Positions 19,305-27,781 of a stretch of DNA of 64,000 nucleotides are shown piece by piece. The translations under genes were made by a program, and so were the position numbers. Within the stretch, counting starts at the first letter, position 1. Each line of letters starts with the position of its first letter. A model generated the notes under the pieces. It saw only the letters and a program-made list of their open reading frames with translations. It made no database searches and was not told the DNA's origin. This DNA is from CBDDKZ01 sp965230415 (GTDB lineage: Bacteria; Bacteroidota; Bacteroidia; Cytophagales; JAAEPT01): NCBI GenBank assembly GCA_965230415.1, contig CBDDKZ010000005.1, forward strand, positions 930,001 to 994,000. The letters run 5' to 3'.

Positions 19305-20177
19305 ATGAAGGTGGTTGGTTTTAGTTTTGTACGCAACGCTATAAAATACGATTACCCCATCGCCGAGGCCTTGTTATCCATAGCTCCAATTTGCGACGAA
19401 ATTGTAATAGCTGTCGGAAGTTCTGATGACAATACTATGGAGCTTGTAAGCAAACTCCCCATTAAAAATTTAAGAATACTGGAAACAACCTGGGATGACT
19501 CTTTGCGAAAAGGAGGTAAGACCCTGGCTTTGGAAACAGATAAAGCATTTAGCGCCATAGCTTCCGATGCTGACTGGGCTTTTTATATTCAGGGAGATGA
19601 AGTCATTCATGAAAAATACTTACCGGTAATCAAAGAGGCCATGCATCATCACCTCAACAACAAACAAGTTGATGGCCTATTATTTAACTACAAACATTTT
19701 TATGGTTCCTACGATTATGTGGGTGATGCATTAAGATGGTATAGAAGAGAAATACGTGTTGTCAGGAATGATAAATCAATCTACTCTTACCGGGACGCTC
19801 AGGGTTTTCGTAAAGGTGACAATCAAAAGTTAAATGTAAAATTAATTAATGCTGAAGTATTTCACTACGGTTGGGTGAAGGACCCCAGGGCTCAGCAACG
19901 TAAGCAAGAGAACTTTCACAAAATGTGGCATAACGATGAGTGGTTGAAGAACCACATTGTTAGTGCTGACAATTTTGATTATGGTCAAATAGATGCCCTT
20001 AAAAAATTCACTGATACTCACCCTAAGGTGATGCAGGATCGAATAAAAAATGTCAACTGGCAATTCGAACATGACATCAGTACTAATCGCTATAAGTTTA
20101 AAGACCGCCTTAAAAAATTATTTGAACAATTTACAGGCGTCAGAATAGGGGAATACAAGAATTATAATATCATCTGA
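19305..20177 (+). CDS. Family 2-type glycosyltransferase
   Basis: The 290-residue cytoplasmic protein begins directly with a GT-A fold (KVVGFSFVRNAIKYDYP, then CDEIVIAVGSSDDNT). It carries an acidic nucleotide-sugar/metal motif (FYIQGDEV) near residue 100. The sequence resembles short Bacteroidota GT2 proteins that modify surface glycans, but donor and acceptor are unknown. It has its own 129-bp upstream gap, and its stop overlaps the tail of the ceramidase-like gene on the other strand by 8 bp. Confidence 0.85.
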   Translation: MKVVGFSFVRNAIKYDYPIAEALLSIAPICDEIVIAVGSSDDNTMELVSKLPIKNLRILETTWDDSLRKGGKTLALETDKAFSAIASDADWAFYIQGDEVIHEKYLPVIKEAMHHHLNNKQVDGLLFNYKHFYGSYDYVGDALRWYRREIRVVRNDKSIYSYRDAQGFRKGDNQKLNVKLINAEVFHYGWVKDPRAQQRKQENFHKMWHNDEWLKNHIVSADNFDYGQIDALKKFTDTHPKVMQDRIKNVNWQFEHDISTNRYKFKDRLKKLFEQFTGVRIGEYKNYNII

Positions 20178-21513
20178 CATTCTTGGTATTAACAATTCTG
20201 CTAACCAGTTCTGTGAAATAAGCGCCATTGTAGGGGCCGAACCAGTTCATTTCACGTACTTCAAAATGATAATAATCGTTATAATAATAATCGTGTGTAA
20301 CATACCCCATGTATGCGCCATTAAAACTGGTTAAAAACAACTTCAAATTCTTATCTTTCAACTTACGTTGAATTGCCGGCATTAATTCACCTGAAATATC
20401 ACCGGGACCACCTACAAAAACTACATCACCGAGCTGCAAATAAGTTAGATGAGCCTCAACTTCACCAATGAGTGCGTTAAAAACTGATTCTTTGATACGA
20501 ATATCGTTGGTAAGCCTAAGGTGTGGGCTCCGCAAATCGACCGGCACCTTTTCATAGGCTAAAGTAGTAAGTACTATATGTTCCATATGCTTTAGGGATG
20601 CATAGGCAGTATCTACCAAATTACGTGCATAACTCGTCATGTTCTCAAAGTTATAATCGGGCATCAGTGGTTTATGACTGCCAACTCCTCCTGCACAAAA
20701 CATACTGAAGTCTATATCAGGTTTAGACTCCAACATTTGGTTATAGGCAGCGGGATAATCACCGGAAAGCACTAATTCCCAACGGTCAAGGCTGGTTGCA
20801 TGAGCAGAAAACGTTGTGAGCAATACCGTTTTGTTCGATTTGGTTTTGAATTTCAAAATCCTGACCCAGGGATCTATCCTTGATACCGGATTTCCAGGAT
20901 CTATACGATGCCTTACTTGTTCATTTTGATCTATCCGCGTGTAAAATATTTCAGCTTCTTCCATCACAGAAAGCGCTTCTGCCATGACCTTCTTTGTACT
21001 CGCACGTAACAGATCTATAATATGTGGATCGTAGCCACCCAGAATAAACTTAGCCGCAAGTCCTTTTGCCCAGCCACCGTAGCCGTTGTGCGTGTGTGTA
21101 CAACACATATAAACGTGGTCTATACCTAATTCTTCTGCCACACTTCTCGCCTGCTCTTCGATGATAGGATGTACCATCAATAAATCGTAGGAAAGCTGTG
21201 CAATCTTTTGCTCGCCATCATCATATATAATAACCCGTACAGACAGTGAATCATGAATATCCTTGCACTTGCCGTTTTTGTTAAAACCTATTACATTAAA
21301 TTCAAAATCAGGGACAATATTAGCTTTTCCCCAGCCAACTTTGAGCTGTCGTTCTTGTTTCTTAACAGGTTTTAGCTGACTAATTCTTTCCACAGTGGCT
21401 TTGTAATAAGGAGCAGATTCGAGCGAACTAAGGTCACAAGTATCCAGTGCTACAACTGCTATTGTGAATAAAAATGATAGTACATAACTAAACGCTTTTA
21501 TGGTATTCTTCAA
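20170..21513 (-). CDS. Neutral/alkaline ceramidase-like hydrolase, membrane-anchored or secreted
   Basis: The 447-residue product has one N-terminal hydrophobic helix (7-25). The neutral ceramidase N-domain core follows: VGWGKANIVP, an N-terminal metal region THTHN (139-143) that fits the family zinc site, and a C-terminal DFRIPIS-free region ending in the ENW/YNDYYHFEV strands. The usual catalytic serine motif is replaced by CAGGVGSHKP, so activity is not assured. The family hydrolyses N-acyl bonds of sphingolipids, and many Bacteroidota make sphingolipids. The start is TTG: no ATG lies near the export helix. It is divergent from the aquaglyceroporin gene. Confidence 0.75.
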   Translation of the reverse strand: MKNTIKAFSYVLSFLFTIAVVALDTCDLSSLESAPYYKATVERISQLKPVKKQERQLKVGWGKANIVPDFEFNVIGFNKNGKCKDIHDSLSVRVIIYDDGEQKIAQLSYDLLMVHPIIEEQARSVAEELGIDHVYMCCTHTHNGYGGWAKGLAAKFILGGYDPHIIDLLRASTKKVMAEALSVMEEAEIFYTRIDQNEQVRHRIDPGNPVSRIDPWVRILKFKTKSNKTVLLTTFSAHATSLDRWELVLSGDYPAAYNQMLESKPDIDFSMFCAGGVGSHKPLMPDYNFENMTSYARNLVDTAYASLKHMEHIVLTTLAYEKVPVDLRSPHLRLTNDIRIKESVFNALIGEVEAHLTYLQLGDVVFVGGPGDISGELMPAIQRKLKDKNLKLFLTSFNGAYMGYVTHDYYYNDYYHFEVREMNWFGPYNGAYFTELVSRIVNTKNVR

Positions 21514-21601
21514 GTGCTCTTTTGTTTTTTTAATAAGTGTCTAAAATAATGATTAGGAATCAAACATCACGTTTATTTTGACAACTTATTACAATGAAGT
21601 A

Positions 21602-21615
21602 ATGACAATTGTCAA
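21602..21615. promoter_or_regulatory. FNR/Crp-like dyad upstream of the aquaglyceroporin gene
   Basis: ATGACAATTGTCAA matches the FNR-type pattern TTGAC-N4-GTCAA at 9 of 10 fixed positions. It lies about 100 bp upstream of the aquaglyceroporin start and about 90 bp upstream of the ceramidase-like start. A second TTGACAA half-site is at 21578-21584. The nearby Crp/Fnr gene at 22557 is a candidate regulator. Confidence 0.45.
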
Positions 21616-21714
21616 CATATATATATTTAACAATTTGATAACGTTAAACAAACATATTACATTTTTTTATCTTCTAATTTCACCCCTTCGGTTTCACACT
21701 TAGACGAACACAAC

Positions 21715-22539
21715 ATGGCTCCGAACACAAATCCGATCACCGCAAAATCCTGCCTGGGAGAGATTATTGGCACATTTATTCTTGTCTTTTTCGGTTGTGG
21801 GTCTGTTGCAGGTGCTGTCCTGTTCAACATCCCCCCTAACCTCATCTTAATTTCAATAGTTTGGGGTACGGCCATTGCGTTAGGAATATTATTAGTCCGG
21901 AAATTCTCGAAAGCCCATTTCAATCCGGCGGTTACTGTAGGCATGCTAACAGCAGGGGAAATCAACTTCAGCCAGGCCCTTGCTTATGTAGCTTCTCAAT
22001 ATATTGGAGCAACAATTGCAGCTTGTGCGTTGTATATGATATTCAATAAGGATATTGCGCACTATGAACTAAGCGAGCAAATTGTTCGAGGAAGTCTGGA
22101 ATCGCGAAAATCGGCCATGATGTTTGGAGAATTTTTCCCAAATCCAGGCAATCCAAGTTTGAAAAGAATGACAATAGCGCAAGCTTCTTTGCTAGAAGCA
22201 ACAGGCACATTTATGTTACTAACTTCCATCTTCCTTTGTTCGAGTAGTACGAAAAAATGGATGAAACATGCCGCTCCATGGATCATAGGTTATACCGTAA
22301 GTTTGCTTATCTGTTTGATAGCCCCCTATACTCAGGCCGGATTTAATCCGGCGCGCGACCTAGCTCCACGTGTTGTTTCTTTCTTTTTTGGTTGGGGTCA
22401 GGTGGTGTTTCAAAAGTCCGGAGGCTCTTTAATAACCTACGTTCTGGCACCCATCATAGGTAGCGTATGCGCCTCCGTAATAGTGCCAAAAATTATCAAT
22501 AAGACTTACAGAAAACCACTCGTTTCAGAAACCGCCTAA
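21715..22539 (+). CDS. Aquaglyceroporin-type MIP channel
   Basis: The 274-residue inner-membrane channel has both NPA boxes, HFNPAVTVG (NPA 70-72) and GFNPARDLAPR (NPA 211-213). Asp215 right after NPAR is the GlpF-type signature for glycerol/small-solute channels rather than strict water pores. About six membrane helices are visible. A longer loop with NPGNPSL (about 142-150) lies between helices 3 and 4. No glycerol kinase gene is adjacent. It converges on a Crp/Fnr regulator gene whose stop is 17 bp away, and a candidate FNR-like dyad lies upstream. Confidence 0.9.
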   Translation: MAPNTNPITAKSCLGEIIGTFILVFFGCGSVAGAVLFNIPPNLILISIVWGTAIALGILLVRKFSKAHFNPAVTVGMLTAGEINFSQALAYVASQYIGATIAACALYMIFNKDIAHYELSEQIVRGSLESRKSAMMFGEFFPNPGNPSLKRMTIAQASLLEATGTFMLLTSIFLCSSSTKKWMKHAAPWIIGYTVSLLICLIAPYTQAGFNPARDLAPRVVSFFFGWGQVVFQKSGGSLITYVLAPIIGSVCASVIVPKIINKTYRKPLVSETA

Positions 22540-22556
22540 CAACGATACAAATTGAT

Positions 22557-23249
22557 TTAAGCAAGCTGCAGTTTATCAAGATCCCTTATCAAGAGTCTCT
22601 TGCGATCAAACGTGATAAGATTTTTTTCTCTTAGCTCGTTAAGAATCGTTGTAACGGTCTGCCTGGAAGTAGCCGTAAGATTCGCAATATCCTGATGCGT
22701 AAAGAAATTCTTTACCAGGACTTCGAAGCCTACTTTTTGCCCACGTTCTCTACCCAGATCGTACAAGTATTCAATGATACGCGCACGTGCGTCTTTGAAG
22801 ACTAAGGACTCAATACGTCGTTCGGCTTTTCTCAGTCGAAATCCAATCAACTTAGTAATGCGGAGACTTAAGTCTTTATTGTCTTGCATCAGCACTTCCA
22901 TATCTTCAATTGTCAAAGGACATATAGTAATCTCCTTGTCAATTGCCTGTGCAAAATCCGTACGTTTCTCTTCACCTACCAGTGCGAGCTCGCCAAATAA
23001 TTCTCCAGGTTGTAGAATTGCTTTTATAATCTCCTTGCCGTCGTCTGAATAACTGCCGATCTTAATACGACCTTCGGCCAATAAATAAACATGACTAGAT
23101 GGTTCATCTGAAAAATAAACGAATTCATCTTTCTTGAACTTTATCATTTCATGCACTTCGTCCATACCTTTTGAACGATGGGGACAGAATACCTTAAACA
23201 AATCGATATCCTCGAAATACCATATACTAGACTCTTTTGCCATCACCAT
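22557..23249 (-). CDS. Crp/Fnr-family transcription regulator
   Basis: The 230-residue cytoplasmic regulator has a cyclic-nucleotide-binding-type beta-roll (about 30-125, with GRIKIGSYSDDGKE and PGELFGELALVG). A dimer helix follows, then a winged helix-turn-helix (about 168-225) with FTHQDIANLTATSRQTVTTIL. No cysteine cluster typical of oxygen-sensing FNR is seen. The recognition helix has Gln instead of the usual Glu after Arg. ATG at 23249 or the second Met three residues later both work. Candidate TTGAC half-sites lie upstream of this gene and of the convergent MIP gene. Confidence 0.9.
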   Translation of the reverse strand: MVMAKESSIWYFEDIDLFKVFCPHRSKGMDEVHEMIKFKKDEFVYFSDEPSSHVYLLAEGRIKIGSYSDDGKEIIKAILQPGELFGELALVGEEKRTDFAQAIDKEITICPLTIEDMEVLMQDNKDLSLRITKLIGFRLRKAERRIESLVFKDARARIIEYLYDLGRERGQKVGFEVLVKNFFTHQDIANLTATSRQTVTTILNELREKNLITFDRKRLLIRDLDKLQLA

Positions 23250-23353
23250 AATAACAAATTTAACATTTAAAAAATTCCTTATATCCTAAGAGTTTTGACT
23301 CTGCCGTCTAAATTTTTATTCGCGAGAATAAATCAATATTCCACTACAATTTT

Positions 23354-23395
23354 GTTGACTATGGTACGTTGACAATGGTTAGTTGGCAATAGTTT
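23354..23395. repeat. Three tandem 14-bp repeats between the Crp gene and the VOC gene
   Basis: GTTGACTATGGTAC, GTTGACAATGGTTA and GTTGGCAATAGTTT follow each other without a break, at an exact 14-bp period. They sit in the divergent region between the Crp/Fnr gene and the VOC gene. The shared GTTGACAAT also occurs, reversed, in the dyad upstream of the aquaglyceroporin (21608-21616). An autoregulatory operator is possible. Confidence 0.6.
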
Positions 23396-23488
23396 CTCTT
23401 AATAGTTATTTTTCAATTATCTCGGGTACACTTCAATACTATTAAAAAATATTTTAACTTTCTAACTTAACTAAATAAAATTTTCAAA

Positions 23489-23920
23489 ATGCCATCAATT
23501 AACCCTTATTTGACCTTCAAAGGAAACTGTGAAGAAGCTTTTGAGTTCTATAAATCAGTATTCAAGGTTGAGGTAGCAATGATAGACAGGTTCGAAAACA
23601 TGCCTGAGAATCCTGAATTTCCAATACCTGAAGCAGCTAAGAAAAAAATCATGCATGTCTCCCTTCCGATCGGGGAAGGTTCGGTTCTTATGGGAAGCGA
23701 CACCATGCCTGGCATGGAAGATAAAACGCACATTGGGAATAACATTTCAGTGTCAGTAAATCCGGACTCGGTTGAAGAAACGAAACGAATTTTTGAAGCG
23801 CTTTCAGAAGGTGGAACTATCACTATGCCACTGGAAAAGACTTTTTGGAATGCCTACTTCGGCATGCTTATCGATCAATTCGGAATCAACTGGATGGTTA
23901 ACTGTCAGCTGGAAGAATAA
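23489..23920 (+). CDS. VOC-family (PhnB/glyoxalase-like) protein
   Basis: The 143-residue cytoplasmic protein opens with PYLTFKGNCEEAFEFYKSVF, the typical start of PhnB-type vicinal oxygen chelate domains. It shows the two betaalphabetabetabeta halves expected for the fold. These proteins are often annotated as 3-demethylubiquinone methyltransferase-like, but their reaction is unknown. Only part of a metal-ligand set is visible. It is divergent from the Crp/Fnr gene and ends just before a strong terminator hairpin. Confidence 0.85.
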   Translation: MPSINPYLTFKGNCEEAFEFYKSVFKVEVAMIDRFENMPENPEFPIPEAAKKKIMHVSLPIGEGSVLMGSDTMPGMEDKTHIGNNISVSVNPDSVEETKRIFEALSEGGTITMPLEKTFWNAYFGMLIDQFGINWMVNCQLEE

Positions 23921-23937
23921 GAAAAAAATTCAAAATT

Positions 23938-23974
23938 CAACAGCCAGACTACTTATCTGGCTGTTGATTTTTTT
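23938..23974 (+). terminator. Rho-independent terminator after the VOC gene
   Basis: CAACAGCCAGA (23938-23948) and TCTGGCTGTTG (23956-23966) form a perfect 11-bp stem with a 7-base loop, followed by ATTTTTTTT. It lies 18 bases after the VOC stop codon. Confidence 0.85.
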
Positions 23975-24317
23975 AATCCCGCCCTTATCAGTTATGGCAC
24001 AACAAAACTGAGAATCTGCCAAGAATACTCATCGAATTTTCAGCGGTGCAAACTTCTACAAGAGTAAAATTTCCATTCTAATTTCACCTTCAGATTGTGC
24101 ATGCCGAAGCATTTAATCGCTCTGCGAATTCTTCAGAATGCTTGTACCCATTTTTAGTGCAAATTGAAATTGATGGCTAGTTAAGTAGGTTTTTTTAAGA
24201 CGGCAAAAACGCAATAAGTTGATAGTAAAAATTAAAGATTGGCAGTTTATTTAGCAGCCCGCCATAACCTTCCAACGCTCTTCCATTGGATACATGCTTC
24301 TGTGGAAGGTTTATTAT

Positions 24318-24358
24318 ATAAAAAACGAAAGCGCCACCTGTTCTAAGCCAGGCGACGC
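24318..24358 (-). terminator. Minus-strand rho-independent terminator, about 200 bp after gldM
   Basis: On the minus strand, GCGTCGCCTG pairs with CAGGTGGCGC (10 bp, two G-U) around an 8-base loop, then TTTCGTTTTTT follows. It lies 203 bp downstream of the gldM stop. That distance suggests either a long 3' leader-like tail or a separate transcript ending here. Confidence 0.6.
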
Positions 24359-24524
24359 CTCAAATGCTGCCTTGTCCTCCTACAAAACAGCGTCAGAAAA
24401 TTTCTTTTGAGCATTCCCATAAATCTATATCCAATTGTACATCAAAGCAATGATTTATGTCAACTTAGGAAACAAATTCCGTAATAGCTTTCACGTTTTT
24501 TGAGAAATATTGTTTCCATATTTC

Positions 24525-24547
24525 AAAAAAATATCTGATATTTTTTT
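24525..24547. terminator. AT-rich hairpin right after gldM
   Basis: AAAAAAATAT and ATATTTTTTT flank CTG, starting about 13 bases past the gldM stop on the minus strand. The stem is purely A/T, so terminator strength is doubtful. A longer run of T follows on the plus strand. Confidence 0.35.
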
Positions 24548-24560
24548 TTTGAGACGACTC

Positions 24561-26186
24561 CTACTGAACGGGCAATACATAAGTCATTGCTGAAGCCGGC
24601 ATATTAACAAGTTCAGTTCTGTTATCAAAAGTCTTACGTTTGATTTCAAGAATTTCCACGATAATATTATCACCGCTGCGCGCTTCTTGGCGAACCCTGC
24701 CAAGGTTAATTCTGGCACCATCTCCTGTATTCATAGCTCCTTGTACCAGGCGTCTGTTTCTCACTAATTGCACCTTCCATTTGGTTGCACGATACTGTGC
24801 ATCGTCCGGATTACTCTTGGCAAACCCTATGTCAGGATCGATATGAATCTTTAAGCGAGCCAAGCGACCCAATGTTTCTCCGTCTACTACATTAGGTCTT
24901 CCCGAGTTGCCAATTGTCAAATAAACCGCAGGCTTGGGTACCAGCCAAACCTTGTAATCTAACTTGCCCAAATGTACACCATTGTTACTCACACTTATGC
25001 TAACGTTTGGCTGAGATGGCACAATCTTCACGCGACCTTTTTGCCCGGTGTTAATGATTCGGGCACCTGTCGCTGTAAACCGAGGATCGTAGTTGCTGCC
25101 AAGTGCCGGCACATTAATTGTCATTTCATTTCCACAGTTTTTGTACAAAGAATTTACTGCTACCGATTGCACTTGTATCACGGGCTCTACCACATAATAT
25201 TCATGCTCGACAGTGTACACCGAATCACCACCACCCGCTTTGGGATAGGTAATGGTTCCTTTCCACTTACGCTTCGAAAGTCCATCGGTATAATTCCCTC
25301 CACGTGCTTTAAATTTTATTTTACCAGAGCCCTGCGCATTTACATCCAGCTCCTGGCCTTCGAAAGTCATTTTAGGTTTAAAGGTCGATGCATACGCTCC
25401 CATAAACATATCCGCTTCATATTCCAGTCCTGCTACAACTCTTGAAGTTTGAGACATAACAACCGGTCGCACTTTGTCGATAGGGATGATGTTTCCATGC
25501 ACCTTTCCAAGCAAATGGGTGAGCGCCTGAGACTCCAAACTATTTACGGTAGTTTCTTTTTCACTAAGTACTGCCAAGGCAGCAACAAGTGGCGTGCTCT
25601 CAAAATTCAAGTGTGCAAAATCTTTATTCTTCTGATCAGGATCATTCTTAAATACCGGGTCTTCACCTCCGTCCATTGCCAGACCACTGAGTTGGGTATT
25701 GAAGTCATGTTCAGACAAGATCTTTTGCACTTGTTTCACATAATGATCTAACTTTTCTTTAAGCTCGTAGCCTTGTCCGCTTTTGGAATCTCCGGGACCG
25801 AGCATTGCCACTGCCACTTTTTCTTCCTCTTTGGCCCCAACAAAATTCCCGTCATCATCTTTACCTCCGGTGGTCTCTACCAGGCCTGACTTGATATGAT
25901 GCAGGTAATTTCTAAGCTCATTGGTTGCTTTCTGAATGGCCAGTGCCGCTTCATATACTTTGACATCCTTTGGGTTATTTTTCCCTTCTTCAACAGCAGC
26001 ATGAATACGCTGTATTATTTTCCCGTTTCTGCTAAATGCCAAATCGTTGGCTTTTTCCATAGAAGCGTTTAGATAATGAAATTTCTGGATGATTGCCGAA
26101 CTTACCTGGAGCGCCAATAAGGCTAACAAAACCAGGTACATCAGGTTTATCATTTTTTGTCTTGGTGTTTCTTTTCCTCCTGCCAT
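24561..26186 (-). CDS. gldM: GldM-family gliding/T9SS inner-membrane protein, outside any gldKLMN cluster
   Basis: The 541-residue product begins MAGGKETPRQKMINLMYLV, the hallmark GldM start. It has one membrane helix (about 13-35) and then a long periplasmic part. GldM (PorM) is the ion-motive shaft of gliding and type IX secretion, acting with GldL in the inner membrane. No gldK, gldL or gldN is adjacent on either side, so this is a separate copy or homologue. The helix reads LLALLALQVSSAIIQKF, where canonical GldM has an ALNxSKE-type turn, so it may be a diverged paralogue. Two hairpins lie downstream. Confidence 0.85.
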   Translation of the reverse strand: MAGGKETPRQKMINLMYLVLLALLALQVSSAIIQKFHYLNASMEKANDLAFSRNGKIIQRIHAAVEEGKNNPKDVKVYEAALAIQKATNELRNYLHHIKSGLVETTGGKDDDGNFVGAKEEEKVAVAMLGPGDSKSGQGYELKEKLDHYVKQVQKILSEHDFNTQLSGLAMDGGEDPVFKNDPDQKNKDFAHLNFESTPLVAALAVLSEKETTVNSLESQALTHLLGKVHGNIIPIDKVRPVVMSQTSRVVAGLEYEADMFMGAYASTFKPKMTFEGQELDVNAQGSGKIKFKARGGNYTDGLSKRKWKGTITYPKAGGGDSVYTVEHEYYVVEPVIQVQSVAVNSLYKNCGNEMTINVPALGSNYDPRFTATGARIINTGQKGRVKIVPSQPNVSISVSNNGVHLGKLDYKVWLVPKPAVYLTIGNSGRPNVVDGETLGRLARLKIHIDPDIGFAKSNPDDAQYRATKWKVQLVRNRRLVQGAMNTGDGARINLGRVRQEARSGDNIIVEILEIKRKTFDNRTELVNMPASAMTYVLPVQ

Positions 26187-26465
26187 AATTTTTATTATTT
26201 AAATTTATCATAAAGAACAGGAAGCTTCCTTTGGAAATAGTCAATACCTATTTCCAAAATCAATCACATATATCGAATTTGGTGCATCACAAAACTCCAT
26301 ATTAGTTCATGGTAGATCTACAAACGAATAATGAAGGAAGCCGAAAAGGTTACAAGGGAAAATAAGGCATTATTAAAAAAATTGAATACTCAATTCAAAA
26401 AAAACGTTTATATTTATCGAATTAATCGCATTTTCAACGTTTATGTAGATTCAAAGTAGTTTGTA

Positions 26466-26843
26466 ATGGATTCGTTATTTATGAAAAAGACTAAGGTAAG
26501 TCCTGCCGTTGACTTCAATTATGAAACGGGAGTTTTGGAAATTCGCGGAAGATCCTTACCTGAACAGTCTTACGAATTATACAAGCCACTAATAGACTGG
26601 GTTGACGAATACATAAACATACCACAGGCGAATACTGTTCTCAATTTACATTTGGAATATATAAACAGCAGCTCCAACAAATATATCTTACTATTACTCA
26701 AAAAGTTAGACGATTTTTTCAAGCAGGGCAACAAAGTGATTGTGAACTGGTTTTATGACGAAGAAGACGACGATTCTTTTGATACTGTAATTGAGTATAA
26801 AGAAATATTAGAAGTACCTATACACCTGCACAAAGAAGTTTAA
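26466..26843 (+). CDS. SiaC/DUF1987-family phosphoprotein
   Basis: The 125-residue protein shows the DUF1987 core: VSPAVDFNYETGVLEIRGRS and LPEQSYELYKPLIDW, followed by NLHLEYINSSSNKYILLLLKK. In Pseudomonas aeruginosa, SiaC is switched by phosphorylation at a residue in this NxSS-type loop, controlled by a kinase and a SpoIIE-type phosphatase. Here the loop has Ser68-Ser70. Its kinase is not in view; the SpoIIE phosphatase at 10280-11944 is a possible partner. The stop overlaps the tail of the acyltransferase gene by 4 bp. Confidence 0.85.
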   Translation: MDSLFMKKTKVSPAVDFNYETGVLEIRGRSLPEQSYELYKPLIDWVDEYINIPQANTVLNLHLEYINSSSNKYILLLLKKLDDFFKQGNKVIVNWFYDEEDDDSFDTVIEYKEILEVPIHLHKEV

Positions 26844-27709
26844 TCCGGTTTCTTATGCTTCCATCTACGGTGAGACCATAACCAATAGGCCGGATGTTGT
26901 TCGATATCCTTTTGAAGGCGCCTGGTATGAACTTCAGAGATAAATCCTTCGGCACTGTTTGCGGGCTCTTCGAATAATTCCTCCAAAACTAGCTTATAAT
27001 ACCCTCTTTTGATACGCAATGCACTAAAATAAACAATAGGGTAATTAAGCTTCTGACTTATTTTTTCGGTACCCCAAAACACGGGAGTATCCTGATTCAA
27101 AAAAGTAGTCCAGTAAGCGTTTTTTGGAGAAGGAGTCTGATCTGCCACCAGTGCAGTAGCTGTCATTTGATCTTTTACTTTCAACAAATGTTTGAAGGTT
27201 TCTTTCATCGGTACAACCTTTGTACCAAAACGTGAACGGGTTCTAATCATTAATCGGTCAAAATATTCATTTTTCAATGGGTGATATATAACATTCGCAT
27301 CATAGTTTAAGCGAAAACCACAAGACTGGCAAGCCCATTCCCAATTCCCAAAATGACCAAGAACTAAAATATAAGATTGTTTCTTCTGCTCGAATTTTTC
27401 TATGACCTCTACGTTTTCGATGTACATACGTCTTCTTAGCTGTCGCTCTGAGATAGTAATTGCTTTAACGACTTCCACTATAAGGTCACAAAGGTGATGG
27501 TAAAACTGTCGTTCAATATCCTTTCTTTCCTGCTCTCCTTTTTCTGGAAAAGCATTTTGCAAATTACGAGAAACAACTTTTGTTCGATACCCTAATAGCT
27601 TATAAGCAACAAGGTATAATACATCTGAAAAAAAATATAAAACCCTTAAAGGCAACCACGACAAAGCATAAATTAATGGCGCCAACAAGTAAAACAAGAA
27701 TGCCTGCAT
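26840..27709 (-). CDS. Lipid A-type acyltransferase (HtrB/LpxL-like)
   Basis: The 289-residue inner-membrane enzyme has an N-terminal membrane helix (about 5-35) and the HxxxxE acyltransferase motif GHFGNWEW (His119, Glu124). It has the QTPSPKNAY and WLWSHRRWK motifs typical of late lipid A acyltransferases, which add an acyl chain to lipid A or a related lipid. The length fits. The gene overlaps the SiaC gene tail to tail and reads away from endonuclease III. Confidence 0.88.
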   Translation of the reverse strand: MQAFLFYLLAPLIYALSWLPLRVLYFFSDVLYLVAYKLLGYRTKVVSRNLQNAFPEKGEQERKDIERQFYHHLCDLIVEVVKAITISERQLRRRMYIENVEVIEKFEQKKQSYILVLGHFGNWEWACQSCGFRLNYDANVIYHPLKNEYFDRLMIRTRSRFGTKVVPMKETFKHLLKVKDQMTATALVADQTPSPKNAYWTTFLNQDTPVFWGTEKISQKLNYPIVYFSALRIKRGYYKLVLEELFEEPANSAEGFISEVHTRRLQKDIEQHPAYWLWSHRRWKHKKPD

Positions 27710-27781
27710 ACAACAAAAGTAAAAATTTCTTAAGAATTAATCAGATGCCGGGTAAATTTACGCTCTATCACAGAAAAACTA

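Larger units (their letters stand above)
23975..24560. other. 586-bp gene-free stretch between the VOC gene and gldM, bearing a minus-strand terminator
   Basis: No convincing coding gene is seen; the best minus-strand frame is a 25-residue basic peptide start near 24430. The stretch contains two hairpins on the gldM side (24525-24547 and 24318-24358) and a looser inverted repeat AACCTTCCA/TGGAAGGTT (24266-24274 and 24303-24311). Either the gldM transcript ends here or a separate small RNA does. Confidence 0.5.

Noticed and set aside
23354..23395. Tandem repeats as a CRISPR fragment
   Set aside because: The repeats are contiguous with no spacers and only 14 bp long, so they look like binding half-sites.
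24330..24420. Resemblance to a signal recognition particle RNA in the post-gldM stretch
   Set aside because: The conserved GGAAG/GCAGC core of the SRP RNA loop is not present in the right order; only a terminator and a weak leader were kept.
24972..25445. Long plus-strand frame opposite gldM
   Set aside because: It is the shadow of the gldM coding frame, with no family features.
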